Origin: CAZQIC01 sp964593555
GTDB taxonomy: Bacteria; Bacteroidota; Bacteroidia; JAFLBG01
Reading direction: 5' to 3'
Length of the DNA: 16,464 nt
NCBI GenBank assembly: GCA_964593555.1
Contig: CAZQIC010000111.1
Span: forward strand, 1-16,464
Part shown: positions 7,164 to 13,889 of the stretch, piece after piece
Layout: every line of letters begins with the position of its first letter
How positions within the stretch are numbered: the stretch's first letter is position 1
Made by a program: the position numbers and the translations under genes
Notes under the pieces: model-generated
What the model was told of the DNA's origin: nothing
What the model saw: the letters and a program-made list of their open reading frames with translations, nothing else
Database searches by the model: none

Positions 7164-9341
7164 TTGAATCTGAAAAAAATACACCCGTACACAAGCGCCG
7201 CAGTTGTACTTGTATTACTTTCCGTACCCTTTTGGTTTGGAGGTTTTAGGATCGTACCCCTGCTACTTTCTCTTACTGCGTACTTTTTTTCTTTAAAAGA
7301 AGTTTCAAAATATACCAGCTTATACCAGTTTATTACCGTTTACACTTCCTCTATACTATCCGCAGTATACCTGGAATTTCCATTCGTGGAGTTTCCTTTT
7401 ATGACCATTAGCATGCTTCTTGCTACATCTGCAACCATATTAAGGATAGTATTTTTCAAAAAATTTCTTTACACCGGCTATGCCTGGTTCGAACCGCTAT
7501 TGGTTGGCCTTGCCATTATTATATTCTTAACTGGTAATTTTGTCCAGCCTGCCGGTTGGATGAACTGGACCTTTCCTATCCCACATTTATTCTTTGCATT
7601 TTTAATTGCACGTGGAATTGTAAAAGACAAAAAACAATTATCAGTACATGCTGTAAAAGGATACAAAGTAGCGATCAATTCTGCAGCGCCCGATTTTGAA
7701 TTGACCGATCAGGATGGAGAAAAAACAAAACTGTCTACATTCCGTAACAAACGTCACATGCTCCTCATCTTTGTGCGCGGCGACTGGTGCCCGGGCTGTC
7801 ACATGATGCTTCGCACTTATCAAAAGAACAGCCATCTTTTTAAAGAAAAAAATGTTTATGTCTTGGCCATTGGTCCTGATCCTGTTGGTGTGAACCGCGA
7901 AATGGTAACCAAGCTTAATCTCGACTTTAAAGTATTGGCCGATGAAAAACAACGTACCGCAATGAAATATGGTGTACAGTTGGAAGAATACGACAACGAA
8001 TTTGCAGAAAGCTATGATGAAGGAATTCCACTTCCAGCGTCGTTCCTTGTTGATAAAAGCGGAGTTGTGCGTTACATATCACGACCTGACAAAGTTGGAG
8101 AATTCCTAAACCCCATGATGATCTTTTCTGTACTTGATAAAATTGAGCAAAGACCAGTGGAGGTGGCAATTCAACAGAGTGAAATTAAATTGGTGAGTCA
8201 CTACGAAACAATTGTAGAACAGGCCAATGATGCCATATTGGTTATTGATATTGTTGACGGACGCATTCACCAGGCAAATGCAGAAGCTGCCAGAATGCTC
8301 GGTTACACAGAAGAAGAATTAACGAAGAAAAATTTATTTAATCTGTATGCTCCCGAGTTACTTGAATACAGCTCCCGAATTGTTGCGGACGCATGGGAAA
8401 AAAAAGGATTGATATGGGATGATATTCCATTTGTAAAAAAAGATGGAAACAAAATTCCGGTGGAATGCAGCGCAAAAGTTACAGCGTTTAAAGCAAGACC
8501 TTCTATTATCATTTATGCCAGGGATATAACCGAGCGCCTGAGAATGCAAAATGAAATATTGGAAAAGAAAAAGATCATTGAGAAAAAAAATAAAGATATT
8601 ACCGATAGCATCAATTACGCAAAAGGAATTCAGAAAGCTATTTTCCCCAGGGAAACTGAATTCAGAAAATTATATCCGGAATCATTTATTCTTTTCAGAC
8701 CCAAAGACATTGTAAGCGGAGATTTTTATTGGTTCCGTAAAAAAAACAATAAAATATTATTGGCCACTGCCGATTGTACTGGACATGGAGTTCCGGGAGC
8801 AATGATGTCGATGATAGGTAGTTCCATGCTTAATGAAATTGTAAGTGGCCCTGAAGATATTTCACCTGCAAAAGTATTGATGAGACTGCGCGAAAAGATT
8901 GTTCAAACATTTGTTGGTAACCAGGGGCGCAGCGATGGGATGGACATTACTTTTTGCCAGATAGATAAAGCAAAGATGGAACTGCAATATGCGGGAGCAC
9001 TTAACCCTATCTGGATCGCGAGAGACGAGCAAATAACCGTTACAGAATGCGACCGCTTCCCCGTGGCCAACCAGGAAGATGCGATGAGTAAGGAATTTAC
9101 AAATCATACCATAGAACTTAAAGCCGGAGATGCTATATATACTTTTACTGACGGTTATGCTGATCAGTTTGGAGGTAAGAATAAAACCAAATTCAAACCT
9201 AAATTATTAAGAGCGCTTGTACTTTCTATGCAACACGAAACTATGGAAGAGCAAAAAAATATTTTAGGGCAAACACTGGATGAGTGGAAGGGAGATACCG
9301 AACAGATAGATGATATTACTATGATTGGAATCCGTATTTAG
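7164..9341 (+). CDS. Membrane redoxin-PAS-SpoIIE fusion (PPM phosphatase)
   Basis: 725 residues from TTG 7164 (MNLKKIHPY then a membrane segment). The frame stays open to TTG 7125, but the extra 13 residues look non-coding and no ATG is available. Domains in order: about six membrane segments (10-150); a peroxiredoxin-like/AhpC-TSA thioredoxin fold (172-327) with GDWCPGC at 206-212 (Cys209 and Cys212) and a cis-Pro region IPLPASF at 288-294; a PAS domain (348-458) ending in DITER; a charged coiled coil (457-485); and a SpoIIE/PP2C-like phosphatase (500-725). PPM metal-binding acids are present: Asp520 in SGDFYW, Asp537 in DCTGHG, Asp663 in TDG, and Asp716-Asp717 near the end. An even number of membrane passes keeps all soluble domains in the cytoplasm. 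Inferred role: redox or peroxide sensing that controls dephosphorylation of a partner such as a STAS protein, none of which is encoded nearby. Confidence 0.85.
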   Translation: MNLKKIHPYTSAAVVLVLLSVPFWFGGFRIVPLLLSLTAYFFSLKEVSKYTSLYQFITVYTSSILSAVYLEFPFVEFPFMTISMLLATSATILRIVFFKKFLYTGYAWFEPLLVGLAIIIFLTGNFVQPAGWMNWTFPIPHLFFAFLIARGIVKDKKQLSVHAVKGYKVAINSAAPDFELTDQDGEKTKLSTFRNKRHMLLIFVRGDWCPGCHMMLRTYQKNSHLFKEKNVYVLAIGPDPVGVNREMVTKLNLDFKVLADEKQRTAMKYGVQLEEYDNEFAESYDEGIPLPASFLVDKSGVVRYISRPDKVGEFLNPMMIFSVLDKIEQRPVEVAIQQSEIKLVSHYETIVEQANDAILVIDIVDGRIHQANAEAARMLGYTEEELTKKNLFNLYAPELLEYSSRIVADAWEKKGLIWDDIPFVKKDGNKIPVECSAKVTAFKARPSIIIYARDITERLRMQNEILEKKKIIEKKNKDITDSINYAKGIQKAIFPRETEFRKLYPESFILFRPKDIVSGDFYWFRKKNNKILLATADCTGHGVPGAMMSMIGSSMLNEIVSGPEDISPAKVLMRLREKIVQTFVGNQGRSDGMDITFCQIDKAKMELQYAGALNPIWIARDEQITVTECDRFPVANQEDAMSKEFTNHTIELKAGDAIYTFTDGYADQFGGKNKTKFKPKLLRALVLSMQHETMEEQKNILGQTLDEWKGDTEQIDDITMIGIRI

Positions 9342-9343
9342 GT

Positions 9344-10870
9344 TCAGTACTTATTTAAAAGTCTGAAAGTCACCACTTCCTTAAAAGATCTGCCTATGAT
9401 TTTGCTTTCAAGCCAATTAACAAAATCAAAATAAGAAGTTATATTTCTTTCAAACGGATCTTCGAGCAATAATTCTATTTCTTTTTTTAATTCCCTAAAC
9501 GCCGCGTTGCGAAGCTTTTGGGAAGTGATCCGCGCTGCCTTTTTTCTAAAAAACTCCAACACCAATGTCTCAAACTTATAATTGCGCTCCTTCTTTAGTA
9601 AATAACGATATGTTGATTTGATAGACGATTCAAGCAGTTCATGATCTTCCATCTCAAAATAAACAATCAGCTGTAATATTTTAGAGAAACAATAAACATC
9701 ATCGCGGACATTCTGGGAAGCGAGATGAATAATTCTATTGATAAAATAATTTGCCGCCTTGTAATTACCGGTATATAAATTTATTTGCGCACAATAATAA
9801 TAAATAAAAATCTCCGTTTGTTTATTGGGAGGGTTCATTTCATTCGCCCTCACCTTCTTCTCCAATTTCGATGCAAGCTTCATCCCATTTTCAAAATCAT
9901 ACGTTTCAATATAAAGATGGAGTTCCGTTTGAGGAATAAAATATTCCAGCTGACTTTTCACAAGATCATTCTCCTCTTTTATATTTTTTAATTTTTCGAT
10001 AAATATTTTTAATTCATCGAATTTTTTCATTACCGAAAGTGAATTGAGATAGTTGTGGATAGCACCAATATAGCGGGCCGTATTCTCTTTTATTTCATGC
10101 GGATGTTTCTCAAAAAGCTCCACTGTTTTGCGTGTAAACAAATATCTTTTTTCTTCATCATTAATAAATCCATAGTAAGCAACATAGGTGGAGTAATAAT
10201 AAAATAAAGCAGGATACGACAACGCTTTGCTTTCATCAGACAGTAATGGACCTGAAACTATTTTTTTTAATTCTTTTTTCTCTCCCCCTCTCCTGCTATG
10301 ACCTGAGAGAATACGTTTCGAAAATATTGCGGAAGAAAAATATCTATAGTCGATGTAATTCCTGTATCGAATCATATACTCATTTATTTCCCGGTATATT
10401 TTTTCTATCCCTGATTCAAGACTCCCCTGTTCGGGCAAAAATTTCAGCAATTCATATTCCCAGAAAAGGAGTTCGATGTGTGAAGTGTGTTTTTCAAATT
10501 TTTCAGAAATCCGTTTCGCCTTTCTAACCTGCTTTAACGCCTGCAGGTACAATTTTTTTTTAAATAATATATCCGTTTGCCTGATCTGCTTTTTGATCCA
10601 CTTATCGGCAGAATCATTTTCATGAAATGCATCGAGCGAATCCATTATTTTTTCATACAAACTACTCTTCAATAAATTTAATCGTGTGATATAACCCTTT
10701 CCTTCCTGAACTATCTTTTTTTCATCATACACATCTTGTTTAGAAATTGCGTCGAACAATTGAATATATTTTTTATCTCCTTGTTGTAAAGATGTGTTCA
10801 ACCTGAAATAACGTTTCTCATTTTTCGTAAGCGATTTGATTAGAAAAAAAAGATCGGGAGAAGGATTCAT
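9344..10870 (-). CDS. Alpha-helical protein of unknown function, TPR-like
   Basis: 508 residues, no signal peptide and no membrane segment, so probably cytoplasmic. The sequence is rich in Lys, Glu, Leu and aromatics and predicted almost wholly helical by eye. It opens with a characteristic block, LFFLIKSLTKNEKRYFRL at residues 7-24, and contains TPR-like helices (for example LYLQALKQVRKAKR near residue 107). I recall similar N-terminal blocks (LIKSLTKxEKRYFKL) in uncharacterised Bacteroidota proteins, but I know no function for them. A helical-repeat scaffold or regulatory partner is possible. No catalytic motif is visible. Start is ATG 10870. The TGA stop lies two bases from the stop of the convergent phosphatase gene, with no terminator between them. 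It is divergent from the SBBP/SprB gene. Confidence 0.75.
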   Translation of the reverse strand: MNPSPDLFFLIKSLTKNEKRYFRLNTSLQQGDKKYIQLFDAISKQDVYDEKKIVQEGKGYITRLNLLKSSLYEKIMDSLDAFHENDSADKWIKKQIRQTDILFKKKLYLQALKQVRKAKRISEKFEKHTSHIELLFWEYELLKFLPEQGSLESGIEKIYREINEYMIRYRNYIDYRYFSSAIFSKRILSGHSRRGGEKKELKKIVSGPLLSDESKALSYPALFYYYSTYVAYYGFINDEEKRYLFTRKTVELFEKHPHEIKENTARYIGAIHNYLNSLSVMKKFDELKIFIEKLKNIKEENDLVKSQLEYFIPQTELHLYIETYDFENGMKLASKLEKKVRANEMNPPNKQTEIFIYYYCAQINLYTGNYKAANYFINRIIHLASQNVRDDVYCFSKILQLIVYFEMEDHELLESSIKSTYRYLLKKERNYKFETLVLEFFRKKAARITSQKLRNAAFRELKKEIELLLEDPFERNITSYFDFVNWLESKIIGRSFKEVVTFRLLNKY

Positions 10871-10928
10871 GGCAGCCTGTATTTTATCAAAAATTAGCTA
10901 ATGGGATAAAGATAATTATTTATTTATT

Positions 10929-10956
10929 AATGCATAAAAATTAATAAAAATGCATA
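10929..10956. promoter_or_regulatory. Paired AATGCATA motifs in a divergent gap
   Basis: AATGCATA occurs at 10929-10936 and again at 10949-10956, exactly 20 bases apart, about two helical turns. Each contains the palindrome ATGCAT. The surroundings are almost pure A/T. The 198-base gap (10871-11068) otherwise shows only degenerate promoter-like sequences. This spacing suits a regulator binding one face of the DNA, but no known operator is recognised. Confidence 0.3.
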
Positions 10957-11068
10957 TTCCAATCATTCAAATACAAACAGGAATCATATAATTTAAACGC
11001 AATTGTTTTATTCTTTGCACATTATAATATATCTCTGTATATCCCATCAACAGCAGCTGAAAAAAACA

Positions 11069-13693
11069 ATGCAGAATTTGAGACATCGCTTCAAAAAAAT
11101 TAACGGCTCACGAATTGGGAAAAAACATAGTTGGGTTATTTTTTATTTTTTAATAATTCCTGTTATTTCTTTTTCGCAAAACAATCGTGTATGGGCAACT
11201 TACCTCGGAGGATCAATTGATGATTACGGAAGATGTGTTGCCTTAGACACCGCAGGAAATATTTATACAGCCGGTATAACTGCAAGCACAAACGGCATAG
11301 CTTCCGGAGGTTTTCAAAATAGTTTAAGCGGAGACTATGATGCATTTTTATCAAAATTTGATTCCAATGGTAATTTACTTTGGTCAACCTATTATGGCGG
11401 AACGTTATATGATCAGGCATATAGTGTTACTACCGATGTAGCAGGAAACGTATACTTAGCAGGATGGACTGCGAGTACCTCCGGAATAAGTTCAGGAGGA
11501 TTTCAAAATATTTATGGCGGTGGTAATTACGATGCATTTCTTGTAAAATTCGATGCGAGTGGCAATCGGTTATGGGCAACTTATTATGGCGGCTTGTCTA
11601 CAGAGTACGGTTACGACGTTGCAACGGATCCTTCGGGCAATGTTTACTTGTCAGGGTACACTTCAAGCGCAACCGGAATAGCATCAGGAGGTTTTCAAAA
11701 TACATTTGGCGGAGACATTGACGCGTTCATTGTAAAATTCGATGCTTCAGGAAACCGCTTGTGGGCCAGCTATTATGGAGATATTGGCGTTGAAATTGGC
11801 TGGAGTGTTGCAACGGATCTCACTGGTAACGTTTACCTCGCGGGACAAACGAGCAGCAACTCAGCCATTTCATCAATGGGATTTCAAAATACGTTAGGAG
11901 GTATAAGCGATGGTTTCTTAGTAAAATTCGATCAGCTCGGAAACCGCTTGTGGGCTACCTACTATGGAGGAGCAGGAACTAACTACGGATATTGCGTAGC
12001 GACAGATGTTTCAGGAGACGTTTACCTTGCAGGAACAACAAGCAGTACCAGTAGCATCGCATCCGGAGGCCATCAAAATACTTATGGAGGCGGAGGCTTT
12101 GATGCTTACCTGGTAAAATTTTCGGGAAGCGGAACTCGTATTTGGGCTACCTACTATGGAGGATCAAGTTTTGAACACGGATATAGTATTGCTACTGACA
12201 TTTGGAAAAACATATACTTAACAGGTTTTACAAACAGCGGAAACAATATTGCCTCCGGAGGATTTCAAAACGTAAATAGTGGTGGATGGGATGCATACTT
12301 AGTAAAATTTACCGATGCAGGCACACAACTTTGCGCTACTTTTTACGGAGGAAATGTAGACGAAGTTTGCCAGGGCGTAACAGTTGATAAATCGGGAAAT
12401 GTATACCTGGCAGGACGCACGTATAGCACCAACAATATTTCCAGTGCCGGAGCTTTCCAGAACACTTTTAGCGGAGCGCTTGATGCATTCCTGGCAAAAT
12501 TTACTTCTTGCTATTTACCGCTTAATGTTTCTGTAACGCCAACAACTATTAATTGCTTTTCTCAATGTAACGGCATCGCAATATCCACTCCCTCAGGAGG
12601 GCTTGGTGCATATTCTTATTCATGGAACACAACACCAACACAAACAACACAAAGCGCAACAGGACTTTGTGCAGGCTCGTATACGGTAACTGTAAACGAT
12701 GATATACATAATGTTTTTACTACAGTTGTTATTATTACACAGCCGCCGCTGCTGACTTCAACTGTATCGGCAATTAACAATGTAAAATGTTTTGGAGACA
12801 GCAGTGGGAACGCAACAATAGCTGTTTCCGGGGGAACATCTTCCTATACTTATTTTTGGAATAATGGATCAACTCAATCATCCATATCTAATTTATCCGC
12901 TACAAATTATACCTGTGTAGTAACGGATGCAAACGGATGTAGTACTTCTTCATTAATAAATATTATGCAGCCGGCTGCGATCAACCTGGTTTTATCAAGC
13001 ACCCCCTCTTCCTGTGGCAACAACAATGGAACAATAACAGCAGTGGCTTCAGGAGGTGTTCCAAATTATAACTACAATTGGAGTAATACACAATCTACCT
13101 TATCACAGTCAGGTTTGTCAGCAGGAATTTATTCATGCACTGTAACGGATGCAAATAATTGTACACAGAGTCAAGCAATTTCTATTACACAAACATCCTC
13201 AGTGATTGCAACGGCGACAAAAATTGCAAATGGAGGAAATACGCAACTTATTGCAACTGGCGGCGGAACATATCAATGGCTTCCTTCAACAGGATTAAGC
13301 TGCGACACTTGCTATGACCCAATTATTACATTATCTCAATCGACCGACTATTGCGTATTGGTTACCAATACCGAAGGTTGCTCAGACACTGCGTGTGTAT
13401 CAATTGTTATAGAAAATAATTGTGGAGAATTATTTATTCCTAATGCGTTCTCTCCAAACAATGACGGAGAAAATGATGTTTTTATTGCAAGAGGAATAAA
13501 CCCGGATTATTTTGCAATTATGATCTATAACAGGTGGGGAGAAATGGTGTTTGAAGCAAATACTATTTCTATAGAATGGGATGGAATTTTTAAAGGAAAA
13601 TTTTCAGATACCGGAATTTACACCTACCATATTTCATATAGCTGTAATGGCCCGAAAATAAATAAAAACGGAAACATTTCTTTGATTAAATAA
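11069..13693 (+). CDS. Secreted SBBP/SprB-repeat protein with gliding-type (type B) C-terminal domain
   Basis: 874 residues from ATG 11069 (MQNLRHRFKK); the frame is open to a TTG at 11003, but those 22 residues would sit ahead of a normal signal region. Signal sequence at about residues 24-38 (WVIFYFLIIPVISFSQ). Residues 42-480 hold seven SBBP units of about 63 residues with the pattern W(A/S)TYYGG...GNVYLAGxTSS...ASGGFQN...DAFLVKFDASGNRL, which should form a beta-propeller. From 481 come three SprB-type modules (CFSQCNG, CFGDSSG, SSCGNNNG near their starts, TDANGC/TDANNC near the ends of the second and third) and one more Ig-like module. Residues 785-874 are the CHU_C gliding-motility-associated domain: FIPNAFSPNNDGENDVF, IYNRWGEMVF and W(D)G. 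This is the type B T9SS signal, often linked to SprF-type partners, none of which is present here. Likely surface adhesin; ligand unknown. Confidence 0.88.
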   Translation: MQNLRHRFKKINGSRIGKKHSWVIFYFLIIPVISFSQNNRVWATYLGGSIDDYGRCVALDTAGNIYTAGITASTNGIASGGFQNSLSGDYDAFLSKFDSNGNLLWSTYYGGTLYDQAYSVTTDVAGNVYLAGWTASTSGISSGGFQNIYGGGNYDAFLVKFDASGNRLWATYYGGLSTEYGYDVATDPSGNVYLSGYTSSATGIASGGFQNTFGGDIDAFIVKFDASGNRLWASYYGDIGVEIGWSVATDLTGNVYLAGQTSSNSAISSMGFQNTLGGISDGFLVKFDQLGNRLWATYYGGAGTNYGYCVATDVSGDVYLAGTTSSTSSIASGGHQNTYGGGGFDAYLVKFSGSGTRIWATYYGGSSFEHGYSIATDIWKNIYLTGFTNSGNNIASGGFQNVNSGGWDAYLVKFTDAGTQLCATFYGGNVDEVCQGVTVDKSGNVYLAGRTYSTNNISSAGAFQNTFSGALDAFLAKFTSCYLPLNVSVTPTTINCFSQCNGIAISTPSGGLGAYSYSWNTTPTQTTQSATGLCAGSYTVTVNDDIHNVFTTVVIITQPPLLTSTVSAINNVKCFGDSSGNATIAVSGGTSSYTYFWNNGSTQSSISNLSATNYTCVVTDANGCSTSSLINIMQPAAINLVLSSTPSSCGNNNGTITAVASGGVPNYNYNWSNTQSTLSQSGLSAGIYSCTVTDANNCTQSQAISITQTSSVIATATKIANGGNTQLIATGGGTYQWLPSTGLSCDTCYDPIITLSQSTDYCVLVTNTEGCSDTACVSIVIENNCGELFIPNAFSPNNDGENDVFIARGINPDYFAIMIYNRWGEMVFEANTISIEWDGIFKGKFSDTGIYTYHISYSCNGPKINKNGNISLIK

Positions 13694-13819
13694 TTATTGG
13701 GGTTTTTGAAATATATTTTGATTAAAATATTAATAATGGAATGGAGATAGTATGTATGTATAATGCTCGTAATTAACCAAAAAATCAACTATTAATACTA
13801 ATTTATGTTAACTGAGATT

Positions 13820-13843
13820 AAGATAATTAAGCCACTTTATCTT
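13820..13843. promoter_or_regulatory. Inverted repeat overlapping a -33 element
   Basis: AAGATAA (13820-13826) and TTATCTT (13837-13843) are perfect inverted arms with a 10-base spacer. The right arm overlaps the TTG at 13842-13844 that forms the -33 element of the next gene. This is a natural position for a repressor operator. The sequence is AT-rich, so chance is not excluded. Confidence 0.35.
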
Positions 13844-13872
13844 GTTAAAACTGGCCCTGGAAAATAGATTTG
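13842..13872 (+). promoter_or_regulatory. Bacteroidota promoter, TTG-n20-TAGATTTG
   Basis: TTG (13842-13844), 20 bases, then TAGATTTG (13865-13872): an exact match to the -7 consensus TAnnTTTG at the expected spacing. The GTG start at 13890 follows 17 bases after the -7 element, giving a short normal leader. The preceding gene ends at 13693 without a GC-rich terminator, so some read-through is also possible. Confidence 0.65.
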
Positions 13873-13889
13873 ATAAAACGCTATTCCCT

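Noticed and set aside
7641..7952. 103-codon open frame on the minus strand
   Set aside because: It lies entirely within the redoxin coding region on the other strand, with no domain or signal of its own. Other antisense frames in the window are rejected for the same reason.
10246..10527. 93-codon open frame on the plus strand
   Set aside because: It is antisense to the helical-protein gene, Cys-rich and patternless, with no promoter-like sequence.
11003..11068. TTG at 11003 as start of the SBBP/SprB protein
   Set aside because: It adds 22 residues ahead of a normal basic-plus-hydrophobic signal region. ATG 11069 gives a standard start.
13713..13730. Hairpin ATATTTT-GATT-AAAATAT as terminator of the SBBP/SprB gene
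   Set aside because: The stem is made only of A-T pairs and no T-run follows, so it is weak and expected by chance in this AT-rich gap.
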